Positions 34,540 to 44,692 of a stretch of 64,000 nt of DNA are shown in pieces. The notes under the pieces were generated by a model. The model was given only the letters and a program-made list of their open reading frames with translations. It was not told where the DNA came from and did not search any database. The position numbers and the translations under genes are program-made. Source of the DNA: Alnus glutinosa (lineage: Eukaryota; Streptophyta; Magnoliopsida; Fagales; Betulaceae); contig NC_084889.1 of NCBI RefSeq assembly GCF_958979055.1, positions 7,805,761-7,869,760 of the forward strand, written 5' to 3'. Each line of letters begins with the position of its first letter. Positions within the stretch are counted from its first letter, which is position 1.

Positions 34540-35242
34540 CTATCAAGAGTACTTGGATTTATCCGAACCGTAGTGTTCCGATAATCTTAGAGTCGAATAC
34601 ACAATATTTTGTTATTTCTTGCACTTAAAATTCTTTGAAGGTCTATGCAAATTCGTCTATAATGCTTTGTTGTTTTTTCATGGCGTTCATTTATTATGTT
34701 GTAAGAACTGAAATGGAGTCGCAGCAGAGAAATATGATAATAGTCAATATTAAGAAGTAAATGATGCTCTATATCTATAGAGAACTTTGATTATAGAAAA
34801 GGAAAGAAAAGTAAGTAGGAAGAAATGGCATACCAGTCTGCCACCAAAACGGCCCTAATGCTGCTTTAGTTTTCACTAAAACATTCAGCATCCCAAAGAA
34901 TAATTTCTCCTCCCCAAAACCCACAGAAACTGCAAGACATACATAGAAATGTCCGTGTTTGTGTGTGAACAAATAGTAGACAATACAACAGAAGACAAAC
35001 CCGGCTTTGCCAAGTAACATCAATCAGCAAAAGAGTACCAAGAGAATAGAAATATGGACAAAGTGTGTATGAAAAAAATTCAGGTTTTCTTAAATGGTTA
35101 CAAATGCCCAAACTCTTCCACAGGAAAAGTGAGTTCGATTGCACCCATTACAAAATACAATTACAAAAATAAAGCAAGACCGTGCTCTAAACCTATCATA
35201 CGACGAAAGGGTTGTACCCTTCCTATTCCTAAACTAACAAAA

Positions 35243-35548
35243 TCAACGCTCCATCACAACCTCATCAAAATTCCAGTCTCTAACAAGATCCCTCCTCACA
35301 GCACGGCTTCGGACGAGACGTGGGGTGCCCGGCATACCGTTGTTGCTTGGTATTGTTGGTTGCGGGGTCACTTTCGATGACAATGTGATACAAGAATTTG
35401 CCGCTGCGGGTATAAGAGATGACCGCCGGGCTAGGCAGTTGGCAATAGCAGAACATCTTCCATCGTTGTCAGAACTTGAAACAGAGTAACTCCTAAAAGA
35501 GTGCGATGGACTTTCCACACTGTGACACGTAAGGCATTTCATACTCAT
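35243..35548 (-). CDS. Small conserved plant protein of unknown function, 101 residues
   Basis: Complete frame starting MSMKCLTCHSVESPSHSFRS, with SDNDGRCSAIANCLARRSSL in the middle and ending RSRAVRRDLVRDWNFDEVVMER. I do not recognise a domain with a function. The serine-rich start, the CxxC and the charged, conserved-looking C-terminus resemble a small protein family I recall from other plants only as hypothetical. The coding exon begins at a good acceptor (TTCTTTTCCAG) at 35575, 27 bases before the ATG, so an intron splits the leader. A 28-base exon at 39226-39253 and a promoter-proximal exon ending at 40061 lie upstream on the same strand and probably belong to this transcript. Confidence 0.7.
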   Translation of the reverse strand: MSMKCLTCHSVESPSHSFRSYSVSSSDNDGRCSAIANCLARRSSLIPAAANSCITLSSKVTPQPTIPSNNGMPGTPRLVRSRAVRRDLVRDWNFDEVVMER

Positions 35549-36309
35549 GTTTCAACTCTTGAGCAGTCTCTCCCACTGGAAAAGAAGTCTGCCGCAGCTT
35601 ATGCCACAATAGAACAAAAGAAACAATCAGATTTCTACTGTCATAGATGAGAAATTTCAATTTACATATTGCAGAAAGAGAATATATATGAGTCTTGCAA
35701 TTATACTGATGTTCGCATTTTTGGTGTGTAATGGACAGAGCAGATCTTATCCATTATCCAAATGCATAGTAATAAAAGTACCAACAAAATAATTTAGGGT
35801 AATATAAATAAAACTGGTCCTCTCTCTCTCAACATAAACTACATTAATAACCAAAAATAGAATTTGAGGTTCAATTGGGCTCCAGAAAGATCAAGAACAG
35901 GGCATAATTTCACTACAACCAGTCATCAGAATGCATAATCAATATCATAGAACTTAGGACCAGCAAATTGAATTGTGAAGACCCAAAACTGCATATTTCA
36001 GTTTGTTATTTAAATAGAAGTATTATCTTCATGCGCCTTACACAACAACATTCTAAACACATTTGCATAATCTAATATGCACAGTTATTCTTTTTTCTTT
36101 TTTCCCCTTTTAAACAAGATTGCATTAATAAAAATAAAAAATTAAAAAAAAGTACAGAAGAAGAGGGTGGGGGACCCCAACAAAGGCCCTGTAACAGTTA
36201 GAACAATGCCCTAAAAAAGATATAAAAAAATAAATGGCCAGACCTGTCAAGAAAGGGGCCTTCGGAACCTGCAGTTTTTTAGATAGTCTAGAGGATTGGC
36301 TGCCTAGAG

Positions 36310-36764
36310 TAGAGGTGGGTATCGGTTCGGTCGGTTCAGTTATGGGTGTTTTCGGTTTGGTTGCTGCCAAAGTCGGTTAACTCACATACTTTATTTCGAC
36401 AACTTTTAATTTCGATATTTTCGGTTAAATCGGATAAGTCGGTGGAATTGGTTAAAAGACGATCAGTTAGGTTGGTTAGTGTTCGGTTTGGCTTAATTGT
36501 AATGAAACGACGTCGTTTTGTTTTCAAGAAAACTACAAAGTGACGCCGTCTCTAATGTTTCGTTTTGGCTTGATCGGTTAGGTAGCGGTTCAGTTCGGTT
36601 AACCGACAAAAAAACAACTAATCCGATTAACCGAACCAAACCGACTTTGGTATAGATTTTTTATGCCGACTAATCAACCACTGAAACTCGGTAGAAGCGG
36701 TAGGCGGTCAATGACAGTTCAGTGGCAGTTGGTAGGCGATATTCAGATATTTTGCCCACTCCTA
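36310..36764. mobile_element. hAT-type MITE with exact 8-base target duplication
   Basis: The octamer GCCTAGAG occurs at 36302-36309 and again at 36765-36772. The ends TAGAGGTGGGTA and (complement) TAGGAGTGGGCA are imperfect terminal inverted repeats of the hAT type. The 455-base interior is built of CGGTTCGGTT-like motifs on both strands and has no transposase. Confidence 0.93.
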
Positions 36765-37492
36765 GCCTAGAGAAACTCCTATTGCGGCGGCGAGAAAACT
36801 TGGTAGCCACAACAAGGAAGATTGCACTGAGAACGACTGGACCAAAACCATTAAAGAGAAGCTCCACTTCGATGTCTAAGTGGGGAAGTTTCCAACAATT
36901 AAATCCCAGAGGACATTAGATTTGGAATCGACAGTTTTCATAAGCAAAAAGGGGCACCAGCTACAGAGAGACAAAGAAAAAGGAAAACGAGAAGGAAAGA
37001 GAGGATATACAAAAGAGCCAAGAAACTGCTGCTTGAAACCAAAAAAAGCAGCGGTGTGTATAGCCATGTGCGGTGGAGGGGAGCAATGGAGGATGATGCA
37101 GGAAAGTGATAAGGTGGTACGTGGGCGAAGGTGGAGGCAGATGGGCAGTAGATCTGACTATCAAAGCACAAACAAAAAGATAGAAAAAAAAATAATCAAG
37201 AGAGATAGGGAAGGAGAAAGAGAGCAAGGGTGGGGTTTGGAGGGAGGAGGGAGAAGACGAATCTGTTCCCTCCTCCCTTGGTGGCACTCACTAGGGGGAG
37301 GAAGGCCTCTCCCTAGGATGAGGAAAAGCTCTTACACGGGGAGAGGAGAGAGAGAAGTGGTCGCATTTTGTCAATATGCACAATTATTCATCCTAGAGTG
37401 CATGTGCTCTAAACAAATTCTAGAGCTGCTATTCCGGATATAAAGTAATTGCATATTGTATAAAGACCATAAGGATAATAAGAAGTTATAAT

Positions 37493-37531
<39 letters not shown>

Positions 37532-37929
37532 TGCCTAGATAGACAACAGGAAATGCTCTCATCACTAGTTATGGTCTGGTGCTACATCACAGATACACAA
37601 TACCTCTAAAGTTTTTGATCAACTAATGAACCAAGAATAAAATGAAAATGTGTACAACAATTGGTTGCTGGTAGACTCAATTTCTACATTTGATTTTTCA
37701 TCCTTTTTCCTTCAAAAGCTTGTCCACAACAATGTTGAAGCACATTATGTACAATTATTTTATAAGATCACAGACTAGGAAGCCAGGGCCCAAAATGGAT
37801 ATTGTGCTACTCAACATGGTAACCTTTGAACAAATAGTAGAGTACGCAATCGACCCGCATGCTAAAACACCTCTCAAGAAAAGGAATCTCTGTATAGATA
37901 GTTGTACATTATACATGCATCCCAAGTAG

Positions 37930-37934
37930 CCCCC

Positions 37935-37965
<31 letters not shown>

Positions 37966-37972
37966 AAAAACA
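37930..37972. repeat. Poly-C run followed by poly-A
   Basis: About 27 consecutive C followed by about 15 A and then A7C units. A C tract this long is unusual in AT-rich plant DNA and is prone to sequencing or assembly error. Confidence 0.9.
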
Positions 37973-39225
37973 AAAAAACAAAAAAACAAAAAAAGGAAGC
38001 AGATTATACAAAGAGCTCTCTTTTCACGCATCACTAAGAAAAGAAAAAGAGGTTTTATATCCCAATTTTTATTTTTATTTTTTAGAGAGAGAGAGAGAGC
38101 AAATAATGGCCTAATTGATGCATTTCAGGTTCATTCACAAGGTCAAGACCTAAGTAAAAGCCACTAATGCAAAAGTTCTCATATATTACCTGTTGCTCCA
38201 TGGTTACAAAGAAACATGGTGGCAATAATAACATCACCATCATTTTTATCTTTATTAGTCCTACTTTAAGCTGTTCAAAATTTTGATGAAAATAATAGAT
38301 TTTAACCACAGTGATTGCTGATAATGCAGACTGAAACAAGAAATTCAAATTTTATTTTTGGTCATTCTTTTTCATCTAAAACTATCGTTAGTGCTATCCA
38401 CTACTCACTCACGACTTCTCTGACTTCCAACTGCTCCAACCTTAAGCTAAGATCTGTCTTGGTTGAAAATAAGTATCAAAAGGAACCAAATGCTTTTAAA
38501 AGAAGGAATGACCTCTATGTGGAGTACAACATTGATCTGATACTAATAACTGTTGGATGGATGGCAACAATATATGGATAGGCAGGGGAAACCATATCTA
38601 CAAACAGAATTTACTCCATACTGGCAGTGAACTAACTTCCTGTCAATAACGTACAACCCAAAAGTATATAGTAATGATGTCTCCAAAACTTTCCACGTCT
38701 CTATGTAGATCCAATAGAATTTTGCAACTGCATATAGCTCTGAATGAATTTCCTTTACTCTTCCAATGCTAATAGCCTAATAGCAAAATTGAACCCAGTA
38801 GTTCAACTACCCAAGTGAAACCATCAAGCCACCTTAGCATAGTGTTCAAATTCAATCATTCAAAAGCAATAGTAATGCACCCCACCCGATCTGTAATAGG
38901 TATAGAAGTTCACAATCATTATAAAACCCAAAGCAAAAAAAAGCAATTGGCGTTTCTATAGGAGTACAAAAGCCTCGGTTTATAAAATTTTTTTTGGAAA
39001 TCTTGGAAGCTAGCTAAATTTTTTTTTCCTTCAAATCAGCTGAACTTTGTTAGATTAATTCTTCAAACTTTGCGGAGTAGAACACAATATGAGTCTCAGT
39101 ATGAGAATGGGGTTGACACATCCGCTGTTTAACAAACAACCATAAAGAGAAGAGAAGGCATGGTTGATAAAACTTCTGATTTTTACTTCTTTGATATGTG
39201 AGGTTGCAAGATGTGCTATGTTTAC

Positions 39226-39253
39226 CTGCACCAGGCGATATGGAAGATGAAAC
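39226..39253 (-). other. Candidate 28-base leader micro-exon
   Basis: On the minus strand TTTTTTCAG precedes the segment and GTAAAC follows it, both good splice signals. It contains no ATG, as expected of an untranslated leader exon of the 35243-35548 gene. The assignment rests on splice signals alone. Confidence 0.45.
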
Positions 39254-40060
39254 CTGAAAAAATTCACAGTTTAAATGACCCTATGATTTTTTTTTTTGAT
39301 AAAAAAAAAAAAAAAAAAAAACTTATACACCTGCATTATGTTACTTATGGTGGAAGGAGATGTCATTTAAACAGGTCACATCACATTTGAGCCATCATAC
39401 ACACCTAACATACTAACTGAACACAAGCCATTACCACGAACTCATTTCAATCATTAGCAAACAGGCCCGACGTGATGCATTCAAAGAAAAGTGTTTGCTA
39501 TCCTTTGCAACAGCTATATGCCATGCTCCTAAAACATGTATGTTTGCCTGAACAAGTACAGTAATTCTCATCCCAATTTAACCGAATGCAATTTATGACC
39601 TAATATAGCAAAACTTCATTCACTTGCACGCCCAAAGTTATTGTATATGCGCATCTTAAAGACCCATTGACCCATTAACCCATGCCCAAAGACCCTCACA
39701 GCAACAAACAATTATCTTGCTCCCATCACTCTACAAAGTCAAGAAACAGAAACCCATACTGAAATCTTTGGCAATTGAATGAAAATGACATGAACTTCAA
39801 ATATCACCAAGATTGACAGTTAAAGAAATCAAATATATGAATACCCAGAAAAAAAAAAAAAAAAAACCAATCAAATCACCAAATAAGCGCATGCACGCAT
39901 AACAAAATCATACCATAGGATCTAGGCAGAGACTAAAATATATGAATTAAAAGAGTTTGCACATGGGTGGCTTGTACTTTGTAATTAAAACATGAAAGAA
40001 GTTACCAAGTGCTTGAGAGAGTTAAACATGAACGGACTAATTAAGATCTGAGGAACAAAC

Positions 40061-40190
40061 CTCTTACTCTCCGTCGGTCAATCTGTCTAGTCTATGTGTA
40101 GCGTGTACCGTGACGTGATTATAGAGGTTTCGATTTCTGGGAGGCTGGCAATGAAGGATCTAAGAAAGTGGACTTCTTTTTATATGTAGG
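40061..40190 (-). promoter_or_regulatory. Candidate promoter and first leader exon (minus)
   Basis: On the minus strand an ATATAAAAA box (40185-40177) is followed within about 30-40 bases by a pyrimidine-rich start region, a CACGTCAC motif like a light or abscisic-acid element, and a donor AGAG|GTTTGT at 40061. It most likely drives the gene ending at 35243. Confidence 0.5.
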
Positions 40191-41456
40191 AGTAGAGCCA
40201 GAGGGGGATCAGATTCTGTGGGCATGTACAGAGAAGCCCCTGTGAATGAAATGCGATAAGCTGTGCGTTTAGGTCCCAAATTTTATTTTATTTTTCCCTT
40301 TTTTAATTGTTAATTTTTTATTTTTTATTTTTTATTTTTTATTTGTTTTTTGAACAACATTATTGTTGCTTTTGATTGGTAACAAATTCGGGCTTCTAAT
40401 TATCCTTGTGAATTTTAAGAGTATTAAACATATTTATATCATGACTTCTACCTCCTCATGATTAGAATCTAAAATTACACGTGTAATTTTCAATTCGAAT
40501 CTAAAATATTTAAAATAGTAAGAGTATTAAACATAATTTCAGTTGAATCTTAAACATAATTTACACATGACATTATTATTTGATCACACATTTCAAAGTT
40601 CAGCTCGAAACCGAAACCGAAACCGAAGTCGACTGATAAATGAGCTAGTCTTAAAATCTTAAAACTCTATTCTACTCGGCTCATTTTCAACCGATTAATT
40701 TGGCTCTCCTCGAGAAAAATTTCTAATCCATTGGCTTTTGAAGTGCCCCTTCTCCCCATTTATTCTGGTAGATGTTAAAAGACATTTGAGTATTGTTACA
40801 AATACTACAAATTGATATGACAATTTTATTATTTGTGATATAATTAAGTAAAAAATTGATTTATTAATTTGTTAATTATTTCATTAATTATGGATTGTTA
40901 CATTAAGAGTTTATAACTACATAACTTTGTAGTAAAAGTTGTAATTAGGAGTGAAATCGCAATGTATTGATGGATAATGCCCTTATTATCCGTATCCACA
41001 CTTTGCAGATGACAGATTTTACAGCAATTTAAAAATTAAATAAAAAAAAAATTACACACACATATATATATATATGGGGCTGGCCATTTTGGCCAATGGG
41101 GCTATGGTCGATTTGGGGGGCTGAACCCTAACCCTTTTTTTCTTTTCTTTTTCTTTTCTCTTTTTTGGCCCTTGGGGGGGGCCGCCCCCCCCCCCCCCCC
41201 CCATTCCCACCATTTTTTTTTCTTTAATTTTTAAATTGTTTTAATTTTTATTATTTTTTAATTGAAAATATGACACGCGGCAATGGTATTATAGGAATAT
41301 TTCGATAAATGTGATCTTTTTGATACTTTTTATTAATTCAGGGGCCATAGTGCAAGGATTGGTAATTTAGAAGTATACTTAAATATCGATTAATAGTAGT
41401 TTAAATGGCTTAAATGTAGTTTTTCCTAAAATTATTATATTTTTATATATATAGGG
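40191..41456. other. Gene-free stretch
   Basis: AT-rich, with TTTTA repeats near 40310-40345 and a G-run/C-run pair at about 41175-41202 (eight G, then about 18 C), preceded by GGGGCTGGCCATTTTGGCC, a common plant repeat end. No gene or promoter is seen. Confidence 0.5.
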
Positions 41457-41965
41457 TAGACAAAGTGCCAAAGATATAATATCTGCCTTCGTTTACCCAT
41501 ATTTCGCTATCCGCCCGCAAATGTGCAATAGTGAATACGGTATCCGTTTGCTCATGGTTAGAGACTAAAAATCTGTCTATATATAACCCATGTGGATGCA
41601 TGGATAGTGAATACGGAGCAATTTTTAACCGCCAATCTAAACACCCATAGTTGTAATATCTCAAGAATTTTCCATATATTTTCTAGTTGTCTTATTTTAA
41701 ACGTTGGGCTAGTTTGCATCATATATATTCAGAATTGAAAGTAAACAAGAAATTCTAAAACAAATATCTTTTTTAAAATTTTGAAAAAGAAAAAGGAAAC
41801 CGGGTCCGGGCACTGAGCCCCGGGTGAAGGACAGTCTCAAAGTACCGGGCCCAAGGTTTTCGATCCATGTCAGTGTCTAGTAGGTCGGTTACCGTAGTAA
41901 AATGGAAATCTGAATCCTACCAGAACTCCTTGTCCGGCAGGTTTAGGAAGCAAGAACTCAACGCC

Positions 41966-41973
41966 TATATATA
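41966..41973 (+). promoter_or_regulatory. TATA box of RING gene A
   Basis: CCTATATATACCC lies 130 bases before the ATG at 42103. The same box, inverted, is at 45641-45648 for gene B. Gene C has TATATATATATAAAC near 47331-47346. Confidence 0.75.
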
Positions 41974-42102
41974 CCCACACTTATATCATAGAGTTTCACG
42001 GTTCAAGAAAGTAATTAAACTTATTCCCAAGTGGGTCTCTCTCGCTGGATAGTTTTGTCTCTGAAACCGTACGTGAATTCTTGGTCGATCGTCGAATGAT
42101 CC

Positions 42103-42759
42103 ATGGCTACTTCTATAGAGGGTGTGTATGTACTGCTACGAAGCAGGGGAGTGCAGCAAGAGCAGGAAGGCAAACCGACGGGCATGCTGGAAGTGCGCTT
42201 CGTCGGTAGATTTCTAAAAGTCCGGGAGACCCGCAAAGGCCTCGTAGTGTCTGATGATCGGACAATCCTTTTGAGACCTGCGCTTTCCCTCCACATTCCT
42301 ACCCAACAGCTCCTACACCCGGCCTCGCACCAAAGCTTCATCTGCGGTGCCGTCTCAACCCTCAACTTCCCGCGTTGTTCGCGTTGCTCTCACGACCACC
42401 TGGTGGAGTACATCGGGTCGCGCGCCTCGAACCTGGCCACCGGCCCGAGAGGAGGGTTCGTGGGGTATTCCTTGAGGGTCGAGTTGCAATTCGTGAAAAT
42501 TGTACAGTTTGCCGGTGCATCAAGAAATGCGGTCGAGAAGTTGATCAAGAAGAATGGCTTTGTTGCGGAGAAGAGCGATCAAGAGCTGGATACTTGCAGT
42601 ATCTGTTTGGCGGAGCTTTCGTCGGCGGATGGGGCCGAGCTTCTTCGGATGGATTGCTCTCATCTTTATCACCAGCGTTGTCTTCTTACCTGGTTGGAGA
42701 AGCAGAGTACTTGTCCACTCTGCCGTCGCGAAGTGGAGGAAGAATATGTTATATGTTAA
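42103..42759 (+). CDS. RING-H2 finger protein A (probable E3 ubiquitin ligase)
   Basis: A 218-codon intronless frame. The C-terminal RING-H2 has all eight zinc ligands: C165, C168, C185, H187, H190, C193, C204 and C207 (CSIC ... MDCSHLYHQRC ... TCPLC). Known RING-H2 proteins pass ubiquitin from an E2 to substrates. The 160-residue N-terminus (SLHIPTQQLL, LRVELQFVKIVQF) matches no domain I know; no membrane segment or signal peptide is evident, so a soluble protein is likely. It lies tail-to-tail with its inverted copy B at 44824-45507, and a diverged paralogue C follows at 47441-48070. Confidence 0.85.
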   Translation: MATSIEGVYVLLRSRGVQQEQEGKPTGMLEVRFVGRFLKVRETRKGLVVSDDRTILLRPALSLHIPTQQLLHPASHQSFICGAVSTLNFPRCSRCSHDHLVEYIGSRASNLATGPRGGFVGYSLRVELQFVKIVQFAGASRNAVEKLIKKNGFVAEKSDQELDTCSICLAELSSADGAELLRMDCSHLYHQRCLLTWLEKQSTCPLCRREVEEEYVIC

Positions 42760-43094
42760 TGCTTCTAATTTCCGATTATTTCTTGAAATTATTTTTATTT
42801 TTTATTTTTTATTTTTATTTTTATTTTTTTTTTGTACTTCTTTAAAAATTTAAGGAGGCTAATATGAAAAGGGTCACCCCTTTTTTTTATATTTTCAGTT
42901 TAATTTCTTTTGTTTTTTTGGTTAATTTTTTAATGGACATAAATTTCCTATAAGTCGGTTTGTAAAAAAATTCATACAACCTACATATAAAATTGACATG
43001 TGTCTCTTAGCACGTGAAAAGTACATGTTATTTAAATAGCATGTGCTTCTAACATACTTTTTTAATAGCATTAATAAAAAAAATGTATTGTTCC

Positions 43095-43186
43095 CAAATG
43101 GTAGCTGAATCGGGTGGGACCACGCCTTATGAAGCGGTGGTCATTAGTTCGAATTTCTTTTCCCTTCTTGTGTGGACATGTCAAAA

Positions 43187-43190
<4 letters not shown>
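43095..43190 (+). mobile_element. tRNA-derived SINE head
   Basis: GGTAGCTGAATCGGGTGGG resembles a Pol III A box, and GGTCATTAGTTCGAATTTC a B box (core GTTCGAAT). GGGACCACGCCTTATGAAGC lies between them. A short A-rich tail leads straight into the (AT)n array. Confidence 0.65.

Positions 43191-43276
<86 letters not shown>
43190..43276. repeat. (AT)n microsatellite at a SINE 3' end
   Basis: About 87 bases of alternating AT starting immediately after the A-rich tail of the SINE at 43095-43190. Confidence 0.95.
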
Positions 43277-43278
<2 letters not shown>

Positions 43279-44467
43279 TTCTTACATGTTTAAATTACAC
43301 ATATCCTTTTTATATGTGGACTGTAAGAAATTTCCTACAAACTTCTGTCATTTTTTAATAAAATAAAAAATAAAAATCAAATGATTATCTTTTAATAACT
43401 TTAAAGGTATTTTGGAAATAAAATGTAAAAAATATCTAATTTGACACGGAATAGGCTCCTATGTCGTTTTTTAAAGTTTGAACATATAAACAAAAATGTG
43501 GTACGGTGGTAGTTGAGAGGCTAATATATATATATATATATTTTTTTTTTTCGTTTTATTTCATTTTATTTGCTTTTGGAGGAATTTATTTCTCTCAAAA
43601 GAACTAGCAGCCACACAGATCGACACTGCTTAAGAAAATCGAGTTTAGTTATCTACGATTGAAGTGGTTTTATTAAAATATTAGTTAAATAATTAAAATT
43701 ATCTTTCTTATAAGGTTAATTTTTTGTTTTTTTTTTTTTTATAATTAATAATTTAACATGATATAACAGTCGAGATCTTGAATTTGATTGATCATACACA
43801 TGAAGTATTAAAATATTAGTTAAATAATTAAATCCATCAATTCCTACGAGTAAACTTCTCCAAAAAGTTCAATAATCAAACCGACCAATGAAGTAAACTG
43901 CTTAATGATCTTTGGGTGATGAATGACAGGTTAACGGCCGGGATCAAATCTTCTGATATGTGTGAATTAATTATATACATTATTTATACAAACAAACTTA
44001 CTAAATTAAGTAGATTGCAAAAGTATTTGATTTCATTTTTCTAAACAAAGTGCATATTTATCCAAGCTAGGAGACTTTGATTAATATGATCTAACCAAAT
44101 AATCCAATAATCATTTAGGTTAATGTGAAATATATCACGTTAGCTAATTAAGTCATTTTCTTGCTTAGTCGCACGCATGTAAAAAAACTCTAATTTTGAG
44201 AAGAGAAATCAAGACTAATTATAAGGCCACAAAGATAAATTTTCCAATTTTTGGTTTGACAAAATGATTAATTAGATTAATTATAAGGCCACAAAGATAA
44301 AGTAAAGATCGTTTTACGGAATAAAATCAATCTCCAATCATTAATATAATTTTGTGAATCTCCGAAAAAATATATAAAACGTTAAAATGAAGAAATTCAT
44401 AATAAATTAATAAATTAAAGACATGGAAGAAGAGAAAAAGAGAGACACGATCCCTTCCTTTCTTTTT

Positions 44468-44575
44468 CTTTTTTTTTTTTTTTTACATGTCTACCAAGAG
44501 GGGAAGGGAGATTCGAACTAGTGACTTCCGCTTCATGAGGCGTGGTCCCCAGCTAATTGAACTACCCCTTAAGGG
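44468..44575 (-). mobile_element. tRNA-derived SINE head, inverted copy
   Basis: The minus strand reads GTAGTTCAATTAGCTGGGG, ACCACGCCTCATGAAGCGG and AGTCACTAGTTCGAATCTCC, then ACATGT and a poly-A tail (poly-T at 44468-44484). It is the same family as 43095-43190, better preserved in the B box. Confidence 0.7.
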
Positions 44576-44692
44576 CTATTGAGACGCAATCCATTGAGAT
44601 AGTTGAAAAGCTCTATAAACTATATTTTTATTTTATAACGTTAAGATGACTGTTTTAATCAATTTTTAAATTAGTCTTGGTTAAAAAAAGTA

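Larger units (their letters stand above)
35576..39225 (-). other. Long leader intron of the 101-residue protein gene
   Basis: If the leader exons are right, this is an intron of about 3.6 kb. It holds the hAT MITE at 36310-36764, a purine-rich low-complexity stretch at 36840-37350 (partly matching the minus strand of 15340-15440), a CT microsatellite at 37496-37527 and a poly-C/poly-A run at 37930-37972. The 187-codon plus-strand frame at 36880-37443 is Lys/Arg/Gly-rich and looks non-coding. Confidence 0.5.
41457..42934 (+). repeat. Left arm of the RING-gene inverted repeat
   Basis: From TAGACAAAGTGCC to TTTGGTTAATTTTTTAAT, this arm is the reverse complement of 44693-46158 with scattered changes. 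It spans the promoter, coding region and 3' end of RING gene A. Confidence 0.93.
42935..44692. other. Spacer between the RING inverted-repeat arms
   Basis: About 1.76 kb with no gene. It contains two SINE-like copies in opposite orientation (about 43095-43190 and 44468-44575), a long (AT)n at 43190-43276 and a repeat keyed by AAAATATTAGTTAAATAATTA near 43675 and 43808. Confidence 0.7.

Noticed and set aside
36880-37443. 187-codon plus-strand frame rich in Lys, Arg and Gly
   Set aside because: Purine-rich low-complexity DNA inside an intron, partly matching a dispersed repeat at 15340-15440. No domain and no matching splice or promoter signals.
42375-42853. Alternative frames over the RING genes (GC-rich, up to 156 codons; also at 44781-45229)
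   Set aside because: Frame shadows of the RING coding sequence. Only the main frame carries the RING-H2 ligands.
43083-43366. Frames encoding YIYIYIYI repeats
   Set aside because: Translation of the (AT)n microsatellite.
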